Assembly (NCBI GenBank): GCA_012512265.1
Contig: JAAZEM010000058.1
Location: 62,001 to 126,000, forward strand
Direction: 5' to 3'
DNA: 64,000 nucleotides
DNA from: Armatimonadota bacterium
GTDB lineage: Bacteria > Armatimonadota > JAAZEB01
Both the position numbers and the translations under genes were made by a program. The notes under the pieces are model-generated. The model was not told the DNA's origin, ran no database searches, and saw nothing but the letters and a program-made list of their open reading frames with translations. Each line of letters begins with the position of its first letter. Within the stretch, counting starts at the first letter, position 1. Shown in pieces: positions 54,701-62,608 of this stretch.

Positions 54701-57212
54701 GAAGACCGCCAACGGCAAGAGCGCCAGTGCGACGGTGGAGTTCGTCGAGGAAGGAGAGGGCGGCACGCTCGCCCTCACCCTTGCTGCCGATCCGCTGGAG
54801 CTTCCGGCGGATGGCGCCAGTGTCGCCACGCTGACGATCACCGTGGTGGATGAGCAGGGCAAACCCGCTCCGGATGGCACGGTGGTTACGCTGGAGACCG
54901 ACAGCGGTTCGGTGCCGGCAAGCGTCACGACGAGCGAAGGGAAGGCCACGGGCACCTACACTGCGGGCACCCGAATCGGCACGGCCACGATCACGGCCAC
55001 GGCAGGGCAGGCGACGCAGAGCATCCAGCTGACGTTGAAGAACCCGACGGCTCAGATCGCGGGCCAGGCTGCGGCGGTGTTTCTGCCATGCGATGGCACC
55101 AGCACGACGGAGGTCACCTTCACGCTCACCGATGGCGCGGGCCGCCCGGTGCCGGATGGCATTCCCGTCACGGTGGCCGCCACCCTGGGCACGGTGGCTC
55201 CCAATACGCTCACCACCACGGCGGGCGCGGTCAAGGTGACCTTCACGGCGGGCGCGGAGCCGGGCACTGCCCAGGTGACGGCGACCTCGGGGGATGCCTC
55301 GACGACTGTCGAGATCGCCCTCGTGCAACCTGGCGTGCCGGCGGCGGTTCGGGTGGTCGCTCTGCCGCCAGCTCTCCTGGGGGATGGAACGAGCACTGCC
55401 CGGGTGACCGCGACCGTGACCGACGTGCTGGGGCAGCCGGTTCCGGATGGAACCCCCGTCCAGTTTACGGCCAGCCTCGGTGTGATTGAGGCGAGTGCCA
55501 CGACTGCGGGCGGAAAGGCGACCGTCACCTATACCGCCGCGCTGGCCACCGGCAGGGCCACGATCACGGCCACAGCGGGTGCCGCCACGGGAAGCATCGA
55601 GATCCCCCTCACTCCGGCGGTGCTGGTTGAGGGCACGATTGTCACTGCGGATGGCTCGGCGCTACCGGAGGGCATTGAGGTGAAGCTGCGCGACGCCAGT
55701 GGCGCTGTGCACGCGACGGCCACGGCCAATGCCGATGGGACCTTCCGTGTGATCAGCCACGTAACGGGTGCCGTGATCAGCGACATAACGGACGCCTTTG
55801 AACTCGTGGTCTTGCCGCCCGCCGGATCCGGATGGGTTCCGGTGCTGGTTCCGGATCTCGAACTGACAAACCAGGGTGGATCAGCGCTTCTGAAGCTATC
55901 GGTGCAGCTGCAGCCACAGCCGCAACTTGCGCCTGGACCCGGCCTGGCGATGATCACGGTGCCGTTCGCCTTCCGCGACGGCGCGGTGGAGACGGTCCTC
56001 GGAGATCCGGACGCGGTCGTCTACTGGTATGACTCCGCGGCGAAGCGTTACCGGATCGCCGGCATCGATGGCGTGCCCCCGGCGGCCCCGGGCCGCGGCT
56101 TCTGGGCGAAACCGCGCCGTGGCGGCACGCCGTATGAGATTGCCGCGCCTGCCATCCTGCCGCCGCAGGATCAGCCCTTCATGCTGCCACTCGCAAAGGG
56201 ATGGCAGATTATCGGCAGCCCCTATATCACCGGGAGCATCCCGCTCTCGCAGGTGAAGGTGCTCCTCCCGGGTTCTGTGACGCCAGTGCCGCTCGGTGAC
56301 CCGGCGACGATTAACCTGGTCCGCAGCTACCTGTGGACCTACAACGGCTCGACGTACGATCTCGTATCGGCGACGCCCGAAGGAAAGACGGCCGCCATCG
56401 CGCCTTACCAGGGCTACTGGATCCGTGCGCTGGTGGATGGAGTGTGGCTCGTCTTCTCGCCTCCGTCCGCGAGCGAGCCGCCGATGGAAGCCCGGCAGCG
56501 CTCGGCTTCCGCAGGCTGGCGGGCGCGGGTTGAGACTCGGGTGGCCGGGCGCGCGCACAGCGCGTGCGTATTCGGGGTGGGCCCCACGGCCTACACCATC
56601 GATGCGCCGCCTCCGCCGAGCGGGCACGCCGAGGTGCGCTTGACCACGCCTGGTGGCGAGCGCGCCGCAGTCGCGGTGCTCGAAGAGGGCACGCCGGCGA
56701 GCTGGAGCTTTGAGGTGGATACCGCGGGCGTGCCGGAGGGCGAGGAAGTCACCGTGGCATGGCCCGGCCTTGGGACGGTGCCACGAGACGTGCGCCTGGT
56801 CCTGGTGGATGAGCAGACCGGGCGGCGCCTGCAAATGCGGACGACGGCCTGCGTGACCTTCCGGGCCCGCACCGCGCCGTATCGCTTCCGGATCGAGGCG
56901 CAGAAGGCAACGGGCGCGCTGATCTCCATTTCCGGGATCACGCTCACCCCGGTGCGCGGGGCAGGCAGGAGCATCGGCTACGTGGCCAGCACCGATGCGA
57001 CCGTCTCCATCACCATCAAGTCGCCCTCGGGCCAGACGCTCTCGCGTGTGGTGACCGGGCGTGCGGTGAGCCAGGGCCGGAACGAGGCCTACTGGGATGG
57101 CCGCGACTTCCGGGGCGTTCCAGTGAAAGGCATGGTCCTGGTGGAGATCACCGCGACGACGGGCGAGGGCGCCACGGTGCGTGCCGTGCGCCCGGCGATG
57201 CTGGTCGACTGA
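42775..57212 (+). CDS. Giant secreted CarboxypepD-repeat / Big_1 surface protein, frameshifted near its 5' end
   Basis: One gene of about 4,812 codons if the frameshift is repaired. ATG 42775 encodes a signal peptide (MKKRTLALMLLLGIAAAWTALRAQA) and a first Ig-like domain. At a C7 tract (43172-43178) the frame shifts by one; the other frame continues the domain (TLSGGSVTPASG, FEYRVTYTDADGHAPDFVRAIIDGG) and stays open to 57212. About 33 tandem CarboxypepD_reg-like repeats of about 90 residues (about 43.48-52.44 kb, core GxVxDxxGxPVxGAxV) follow. Then come an Ig-like domain (52.44-52.77 kb), a globular region (52.78-53.61 kb), about six Big_1/invasin-like domains (53.62-55.62 kb) and a C-terminal region ending in a FlgD-like fold (WDGRDFRGVPVKGMVLVEI). 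It is probably an adhesin or surface fibre. Confidence 0.85.
43172..43178 (+). other. C7 homopolymer at the frameshift in the giant gene
   Basis: The upstream frame (from ATG 42775) and downstream frame (open to 57212) meet here. One extra C, or loss of two, joins them so that the protein reads NTPPTLSGGSVTP. A G6 tract follows at 43188-43193. The cause may be assembly error, slippage-based phase variation, or programmed frameshifting. Confidence 0.85.
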
Positions 57213-57230
57213 CGGCCGGGCGAAACAACA

Positions 57231-57262
57231 GAAGGGGGATGGGCATCTGCCCATCCCCCTTC
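57231..57262. terminator. Bidirectional terminator hairpin between the giant gene and fmdB
   Basis: GAAGGGGGATGGGCA (57231-57245) and TGCCCATCCCCCTTC (57248-57262) form a perfect 15-bp stem with a two-base loop. It lies 19 bp after the giant gene's stop and 29 bp beyond the stop of the convergent FmdB-like gene. Confidence 0.8.
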
Positions 57263-57290
57263 ATTAAAGCGCGCGCGATTCGGCAAGCGT

Positions 57291-57533
57291 TTACGACTTG
57301 GATGCCGATGTGGCTGAGGAATCCGCCTTGCTCTCGGAGTCTTTCGCCGGTTCGGGCTTCCGGTAGTCGTTGACGTGGAATCCAGAGCCCTTGAAGATGA
57401 CTCCAACCGGAGAGATCAGGCGCTGAATGTGACCGCCACACTGCTGGCACTGGGTCAGCGGCGGCTCGGTAATGCGCTGCATCACCTCGAAATGGGTATC
57501 ACACGCTTTGCAATAGTAGTCGTAGGTTGGCAC
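57291..57533 (-). CDS. FmdB-family zinc ribbon protein
   Basis: An 80-residue protein starting at GTG 57533. It has the FmdB/CxxC_CxxC_SSSS zinc ribbon: PTYDYYCKACDTHFEV, then CQQCGGHIQRLISP, followed by VGVIFKGSGFHVNDYR, the standard end of the family core. The tail is Ser/Lys/Glu-rich. FmdB proteins are small regulators of uncertain function. The longer reading to 57794 runs through the promoter at 57573-57602 and into the repeat cluster and is not supported. Confidence 0.92.
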   Translation of the reverse strand: MPTYDYYCKACDTHFEVMQRITEPPLTQCQQCGGHIQRLISPVGVIFKGSGFHVNDYRKPEPAKDSESKADSSATSASKS

Positions 57534-57572
57534 GACACACCACCCCTCTGAATTGGAGAATATCTCACCCGT

Positions 57573-57602
57573 AGTATAGCACAACCGTTGGCACTCTGGC
57601 AA
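57573..57602 (-). promoter_or_regulatory. Sigma70-like promoter of the FmdB-like gene
   Basis: On the minus strand TTGCCA (57597-57602), 18 bp, TATACT (57573-57578). The start point would be near 57566, about 33 nt before the GTG. Confidence 0.7.
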
Positions 57603-57610
57603 GGCGAGTG

Positions 57611-57892
57611 CTAATCGGCCCGATTTCCGAGGTAGGGAATCCGAAGCCTCGGAGGCAGCGCGCAACCCGGCGCGCGGCGGTAAATCACCGCGCTGCTTGC
57701 GAGCGAAGCCCTGCCGGGCTGGGTTGGGGATACTCCTCCCAGATGTCTCAAAACGTCGGTGGCTGGGAGGAGAAGCCCTGAAAGGGCTTTGCAAAGAAGC
57801 AGCGCGGAGCTTCGAGCTCCACGCGTGCGGGCGGCCTTCTTCTTATGTCGGAATCCCAGCTAATCGGCCGGGCTTCCGAGGTAGGGAATCCG
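57611..57892. repeat. Cluster of direct and inverted repeats
   Basis: A 33-bp unit beginning CTAATCGGCC and ending GGTAGGGAATCCG occurs at 57611-57643 and 57860-57892 with two differences. Between the copies lie a palindrome with arms CTCCTCCCA (57733-57741) and TGGGAGGAG (57764-57772), a hairpin AAGCCC/GGGCTT (57773-57789) and a GGAGCTTCGAGCTCC palindrome (about 57806-57820). The remaining gap 57893-58268 holds no gene that I can support. Confidence 0.7.
57796..57859. repeat. Interspersed hairpin element, copy 2
   Basis: Starts GAAGCAGCGCGG and contains the palindrome GGAGCTTCGAGCTCC, then GGGCGGCC and TATGTCGGAATCCCA. The first part matches 11941-11970 and the second part matches 62309-62341, so it is an interspersed repeat with at least three partial copies in the window. 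Confidence 0.65.
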
Positions 57893-58268
57893 CTCCTGGG
57901 CTTAGAGGCTCCCGACTCCAGATCCGGGCCTTTTCCTCTTCCGACATGAGCTTCCGAGCGCAATGTGCTATCATCTATGTGGGTGAGGCGCTTGAGGTGG
58001 AAAGGGTCCCATCACTCCCGAAAGGGGAATTGGATGCCGGCTTTCCCGCTCGGCCAAGCGCCTATCTTCATGGTCTCGCGCGTGGCTGTGCCTCGGCCCC
58101 TTCGCGGTCCTCCGCCCGCGCTTCGCGGAAGCCTCATTGTCGAAATCCGGGATGATGGCGCCCCCCCCTGTGTAGTGCCCTCTGCATCCATGTCCGTTCC
58201 CTTTCCGTGGTATCGCTGCAGGGTGGCATGCATCCTGCAGCCCAGGGGCTTCTGGGAGGGAGCGGATC

Positions 58269-60101
58269 ATGTCGGATTCACGCCGGCGGGAGAAACACTC
58301 CCCTGTGCCCTGCTGGAACGCGGAGGTCGATCTCGCCGGGCGGGATGCCCCCACAGACCCGCCAGCCGTGGCCAGTGGCGACTGGCTCCTCTTGCTGCCG
58401 CTCGGAGCGGGAGCCGTCGGCCTGGATCTCGGGTGCGGCGATGGCGCGCTCTCCCTTGAGTTGGCCCATTACTGCGACCAGGTCGTGGCTGTAGATCCGG
58501 ATCCCGCGAACGTCCAGATTGCCCGGCGACGGGCTTCGGCGGCGGGGTTGAGTCACCTCCACGTGTGCCGCGGGAACCTGGATACGCTCATCAGCGCCCG
58601 CCGGCGGTTCGATCTGGTGGTGGTGCGTGACCCACGGCGTGTGCTCGCTGGCCTGAGGCCGGCGCAGGCGGTCGAGCGGCTGGCGGAGCTCGTTGCCCCG
58701 CAGGGCTGCCTGGCGATTGCTGCGGGTAAGCCGCCTGAAGGCGTGACGCCGTTGCAACCGGGCACGCGAGCGCGTGGCGCGCGGTCGCCGTGGTGGGGAG
58801 AATATGGCGCGCGTCGTCTCCATCGGATGCTTGAGGCGGTAGGGTTCCCGAATCCGCAAATCCTGGCGGCCGTGCCGGACCCTCATCAGCCAGAGATCCT
58901 TTTCCCCGTAGGTGGGGAAGGGCAGGGAAGAGTGGCGGGGTGCCTGATCAGTCGGTGCCTCCGACCAGGCACGGCCTCGCGGAGCACGCTCCTCTATGCC
59001 ACGACTGCGCTCTCGCAATGGCGGGCGGCCCGGTGGATCTGTCCTGGGTTCTGGGTAATCGCGCGCGCGCCGGCATGCATGCGTGCCACCATGGCCGAAG
59101 AGATGGTCCGGCGCATTGTCGCACGTCCGCGCTCGGGGGAGTGGCGCCGGGGGAGCGCGACGGAGCGGGCGCGCGTGGCCTTGAGGGCACGCGACCTCAA
59201 CTTCGTGCTCTCTCGTCCGCATGCGGGTGAGGGCGATCATGCCGCGCTGCTGGTGGTGCCGGCGGGCTGGGGCCATCCGGCCTGCATCCTGCGCGCCGGC
59301 CGGTGGCGTGGCGAGGCGTCACCGGTTGGTGACGGGCAGGCGGGACTGGCAGAATTGCGCAGCCGCGTTGTGGGGCGCCTGCGCGATTCGCTTCCCGAGC
59401 CACTCGGGGCCAGTGAGGTGCGAGAGCACCACGCGGCGGCCCACGCCTACATCCCCGGGGTACCCCTCCATCAGAAGGTGGTGGCCGCCAGTCCGAGGCA
59501 GGCGCGGGCCGTAGCGGAGCACGCGCTCCAGGCGGTCGCCACCTGGCTGGCAGAGCTCCACGAGCAGACGCGCGCAAGCGCGTGGCTCGAGGGAGAAGCC
59601 GTGCTGGAGAAAGTCGGGCCACTGCTGGTTCCCGCCGCCGGCGCGGCTTCGGGGGGGCCCCTCGTGAAGAGAGTGGCGAGCGGCATCGCGGAAGCGGGCT
59701 TGTGGCTGGGCGCGGCGCACAATCACCTCCGGCCGTGCCACATCCTCCTCCAGGAGGACGGGATCGCCGTCACGGGATGGGAGCATCTCGCTCTGGAGGG
59801 GCTGCCGCTCATGGATCTGCTGGGATTTGCCCATGCCCTCGGGGAGCTGCTGGCAGGTGGTGGAGCTATGGACCCGGGCGTTGCCTGGCGTTTTGCCTAC
59901 CGTGAGGAGAACTGGTACTCACGCGCCGTGCGCATGGCGGTGGAGGATTACTGCGAGCGCGTCAGCATCGATCGTGCCGCGGTGCCGTTCTACCTGGCGA
60001 CGACTTACCTGCGTGCCGCGGCCCGCCAGGATCCCTTTGGCAAGGCGGGCCCCCTGATCCATCTCGCGGGCTTGAGCCTCGACACGCTGGATTGGCGCTA
60101 G
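58269..60101 (+). CDS. SAM methyltransferase fused to a degenerate kinase-like (APH-fold) domain
   Basis: A 610-residue two-domain protein. Residues about 40-200 are a class I methyltransferase: motif I VGLDLGCGDGALSLELA, an acidic residue in VVAVDPDPANV, and VVVRDPRRVLAGL. From about 280 to 560 the sequence resembles aminoglycoside phosphotransferase/choline kinase-type folds. The catalytic loop is HNHLRPCHILLQEDG where HxDxxxxN is expected, and the metal motif is TGWEHLALEGLPLMDLLG where IDWE is expected. Both catalytic Asps and the Asn are lost, so it should be a pseudokinase. GGGAGG precedes ATG 58269. The substrate is unknown; a polysaccharide role is one option. Confidence 0.72.
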   Translation: MSDSRRREKHSPVPCWNAEVDLAGRDAPTDPPAVASGDWLLLLPLGAGAVGLDLGCGDGALSLELAHYCDQVVAVDPDPANVQIARRRASAAGLSHLHVCRGNLDTLISARRRFDLVVVRDPRRVLAGLRPAQAVERLAELVAPQGCLAIAAGKPPEGVTPLQPGTRARGARSPWWGEYGARRLHRMLEAVGFPNPQILAAVPDPHQPEILFPVGGEGQGRVAGCLISRCLRPGTASRSTLLYATTALSQWRAARWICPGFWVIARAPACMRATMAEEMVRRIVARPRSGEWRRGSATERARVALRARDLNFVLSRPHAGEGDHAALLVVPAGWGHPACILRAGRWRGEASPVGDGQAGLAELRSRVVGRLRDSLPEPLGASEVREHHAAAHAYIPGVPLHQKVVAASPRQARAVAEHALQAVATWLAELHEQTRASAWLEGEAVLEKVGPLLVPAAGAASGGPLVKRVASGIAEAGLWLGAAHNHLRPCHILLQEDGIAVTGWEHLALEGLPLMDLLGFAHALGELLAGGGAMDPGVAWRFAYREENWYSRAVRMAVEDYCERVSIDRAAVPFYLATTYLRAAARQDPFGKAGPLIHLAGLSLDTLDWR

Positions 60102-60105
60102 GCGC

Positions 60106-60387
60106 TCACTCTGGATCGGTGGTAGGCGCGGCCTCATCCTCCTGCTCAGCGAAGTAGGCCGAGAGGACTGCCTTGGCGTTCGATGCGAGGCGCGCGGGCA
60201 CCAGGATGCGGCCCCAGGCGCCGGTCGCGGGCGTCATGATCCCGTCGTACCAGGGGATCTGGTACGACTCGACCAGCACGGGGATTCCCTCATTCTCCAG
60301 GATCCCCTTGGCCAGTGACGCCGCGACGGAGTCTCGGGGCTCCATCACAACGACAAACTCCTCGGTGCTATCGGCGTGCGGCTCCAT
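60106..60387 (-). CDS. DUF2007-like protein
   Basis: A 93-residue protein with the DUF2007 'putative signal transducing protein' pattern: a GILENEGIPVLVES core followed by an ILVPARLASNAKAVLSAY C-terminal element. The C-terminus is acidic. ATG 60387 has GGAG ahead. It is convergent with the methyltransferase gene, whose stop lies 4 bp away, and is the next gene downstream of tRNA-Ala on the same strand. Function unknown. Confidence 0.8.
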   Translation of the reverse strand: MEPHADSTEEFVVVMEPRDSVAASLAKGILENEGIPVLVESYQIPWYDGIMTPATGAWGRILVPARLASNAKAVLSAYFAEQEDEAAPTTDPE

Positions 60388-60436
60388 CTCTCTCCAGAAA
60401 ATGAAAAAGGCGAGCCTGCTTTTGCCGACTCGCCTG

Positions 60437-60512
<76 letters not shown>

Positions 60513-60741
60513 GCCCAACGACACGCTTATTATAGCGCATCATCAGAGATCTGTCAACACCTCAAGCGAGCATTTTGTAAATCTGAGTGAGAAGAATCCT
60601 CGCGTGGGGGGGGCACAACCCCTCGTCTAATACGCAACCGCCAGGAAGCCGCTTCATTGACCGGCGCGAGGCCTCATCACATCGTGAGCGCATGGTTGCC
60701 GCGGGCGCTATAACAGGCCGCCTCCGGGCCTTGGATCTTGC

Positions 60742-60770
60742 TTGACTCCCATTCGCGCCGGGGCTACAAT
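60742..60770 (+). promoter_or_regulatory. Sigma70-like promoter of the ceramidase-like gene
   Basis: TTGACT (60742-60747), 17 bp, TACAAT (60765-60770), about 50 bp before the ATG at 60821. The rest of the gap between the tRNA and this gene (60513-60741) shows nothing else. Confidence 0.75.
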
Positions 60771-60820
60771 AGGGCGGTTGCCCGCCCCCAGGAGAGGCGA
60801 CGGGCGAAAGGAGCTCTCGC

Positions 60821-62125
60821 ATGCTTCAGGTAGGTTCAGCATCGGTCGACATCACCCCCAATCTCGGCTGCCATCTGATCGGCTACTTCAACGACCGCAT
60901 CGCGACGGCGATTCACGACCCGCTCCACGCCAAGGCGCTCGCCATCAGCAATGGCGAGATGACGATCGGCATCGTGGTCTGCGACCTGATCGCCGTGCCC
61001 GGCGATGTTGTCCGGGCCGCGAAGGAGCGGATCGCCAGCGAGACCGGGGTGCCGCCGGAGCGCGTGATGATCTGCGCCACGCATACGCACACGGGGCCGT
61101 CCATCAAGAGCTCGCTGGGCACGCCCGCCACGGAGGGCTACGCGGAGTGGGTGGCTCCGCGCATCGCCGACGCGTTTATCCAGGCGTCGCGCCAGCTTCG
61201 CCCGGCGCAGGTCGCCTTCACCCGGGGCAACTGCGCCTCCGAAGTGCACAACCGGCGGCGTGTCATGAAGGACGGCTCGGTGCGCATGAATCCCGGCTAC
61301 CAGCACCCGGATATGGTGCGCCCCGCCGGACCGACCGACCCGGAGCTGGGCGTCCTCATCTTCCGGTCGCCGGATCGCGAGCCGCTCGGCGTTCTCGCCA
61401 ATCTGGGGCTCCACTACGTCGGCGCCGGCGTGCATGATGCCGTCAGCGCCGACTACTTCGCCGAGTTCGGCGTGGCGCTGCAGCGAATCGCGGGCGCGCG
61501 CTTCCAGGCGATTCTCGCGAACGGCTGCTTCGGCGACATCAACAACTGTGACTTCGATAGGCCGGCGCGCACCAGCCCCGACCCCTACTTCCAGATCCGG
61601 CGCGTGGCTAACGTGGTGGCGGCCGAGGCGTGGAAGGTGTGGAACATCCTCCGCGAGGAGGATTTCCGCGACGAGGTGCCCCTGGGCGCCCAGCTGGAGA
61701 TGGTTCCCTTCAAGGCGCGCGTGCCTTCGCCCGAGGAGCTGGCGCAGGCCAAGGCGCGCCTCGCGGCCGGTGACGATCCCAACGACCACGAGTGGGTTTA
61801 CGCCCGCGAGCTGGTCCTGATGGAATCCGAGCCCTCCGAGTGGGAAGTGCCGATCAGCGCGATGCGGATCGGCGAGCTGGGCTTGGTGGGCTTGCCGGGC
61901 GAGGTCTTCAGCCAGATCGGCCTCGATATCAAGGCGGCGTCGCCTTTCGCGCAGACGATGCTCCTCGGGTTGGCCAACGGCACCGTGGGCTATGTGGCGA
62001 CGGACCAGGCGATGGACGAGGGGAGCTACGAGACGCGCCTCTGCCGCCATGTGCGCGCTCCCAAGGGCACGCATGCCCTCTGGATGGAGACCGCTGTTCG
62101 CCTGCTCAACGGCCTGAAGGGCTAA
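60821..62125 (+). CDS. Neutral/alkaline ceramidase-like hydrolase
   Basis: A 434-residue protein of the neutral/alkaline non-lysosomal ceramidase superfamily. It begins with the typical VGSASVDITPNLG and has the metal-binding block MICATHTHTGPSI (about residues 84-96), VLANLGLHYVGAG, NGCFGDINNC, and a C-terminal GLVGLPGEVFSQIGLDI and LANGTVGYVAT. No signal peptide is seen, so it may be cytoplasmic. True ceramidase activity is unlikely to be its natural role; many family members act on unknown amides. AAAGGAG precedes ATG 60821. Confidence 0.87.
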   Translation: MLQVGSASVDITPNLGCHLIGYFNDRIATAIHDPLHAKALAISNGEMTIGIVVCDLIAVPGDVVRAAKERIASETGVPPERVMICATHTHTGPSIKSSLGTPATEGYAEWVAPRIADAFIQASRQLRPAQVAFTRGNCASEVHNRRRVMKDGSVRMNPGYQHPDMVRPAGPTDPELGVLIFRSPDREPLGVLANLGLHYVGAGVHDAVSADYFAEFGVALQRIAGARFQAILANGCFGDINNCDFDRPARTSPDPYFQIRRVANVVAAEAWKVWNILREEDFRDEVPLGAQLEMVPFKARVPSPEELAQAKARLAAGDDPNDHEWVYARELVLMESEPSEWEVPISAMRIGELGLVGLPGEVFSQIGLDIKAASPFAQTMLLGLANGTVGYVATDQAMDEGSYETRLCRHVRAPKGTHALWMETAVRLLNGLKG

Positions 62126-62286
62126 CTGCCTGCGCCATGCCTCGATCCCGAAGGGGGCGCATGCTGCCGGCCCCTTCGGGACCTCTATCCCACCCGCGTC
62201 TGTTCCCTCCAGCCGCGGGATCGCTGCCGGCCCGGGCAACGCGTGGGCGCAACTCGGTTCCCCCTGCATCGCGCGCCCCCCCACGC

Positions 62287-62341
62287 GCGGTGCTCGAAGC
62301 ACTGCGCGTGAGGGCGGCCCTCTCCATATGTCGGAATCCCA
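62287..62341. repeat. Interspersed hairpin element, copy 3
   Basis: Contains GCGCGGTGCTCGAAGCACTGC (palindrome GTGCTCGAAGCAC) followed by GGGCGGCCCTCTCC and TATGTCGGAATCCCA, like the copy at 57796-57859. The stem bases differ between copies but complementarity is kept. The gap 62126-62608 contains this element, the thrS promoter and the leader. Confidence 0.65.
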
Positions 62342-62359
62342 GGAATCCCATCTCTTTCC

Positions 62360-62389
62360 TTGACTCTCCCGTCTGCCGAATACTACAAT
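62360..62389 (+). promoter_or_regulatory. Sigma70-like promoter of thrS
   Basis: TTGACT (62360-62365), 18 bp, TACAAT (62384-62389). A start near 62396 gives a leader of about 210 nt. Confidence 0.75.
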
Positions 62390-62511
62390 AGAGCCGGGGA
62401 GAAGTGGCACGGAGCCAGGTGCTGGCGGCGCAAACGGTCGGCGCCTGCTATCCGAGGCTGTCGTTTCAACCCCTTGTTGGCGTGTGGGTCTTCTCAGGTG
62501 CGCGAGGAGTG

Positions 62512-62604
62512 ATGTGCCCCGTAAGCGCGTCCGTCTCGCGGGCCGGTGAGGGCCCCCTCATTTTAGCCGGCGGCGCATCTGTATCGCGCCGGCACGGAGG
62601 ATAA
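62512..62604 (+). CDS. Possible leader ORF upstream of thrS
   Basis: A 30-codon reading frame (starts [14 protein letters not shown], ends SVSRRHGG) with GAGGAG directly before its ATG and a stop at 62602-62604, four nucleotides before the thrS ATG. It covers the attenuator-like hairpin at 62547-62564, so ribosome position could affect that structure. It has no Thr codons. It may be fortuitous. Confidence 0.3.
   Translation: MCPVSASVSRAGEGPLILAGGASVSRRHGG
62547..62564 (+). terminator. Attenuator-like hairpin in the thrS leader
   Basis: TGAGGG (62547-62552) and CCCTCA (62555-62560) are complementary and followed by TTTT (62561-62564), an intrinsic-terminator shape. GCCGG just before and CCGGC just after could form a competing outer stem. 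It lies 44 nt before the thrS ATG. Confidence 0.5.
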
Positions 62605-62608
62605 TCAC

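Noticed and set aside
43281-57212. Treating the giant frame as a separate gene starting at GTG 43281.
   Set aside because: It would lack a signal peptide and begin in the middle of an Ig-like domain; upstream sequence in the same frame encodes the missing part up to the C7 tract.
57697-58155. An open frame of 152 codons in the repeat cluster.
   Set aside because: It runs through palindromic repeats shared with other intergenic sites and encodes no recognisable motif.
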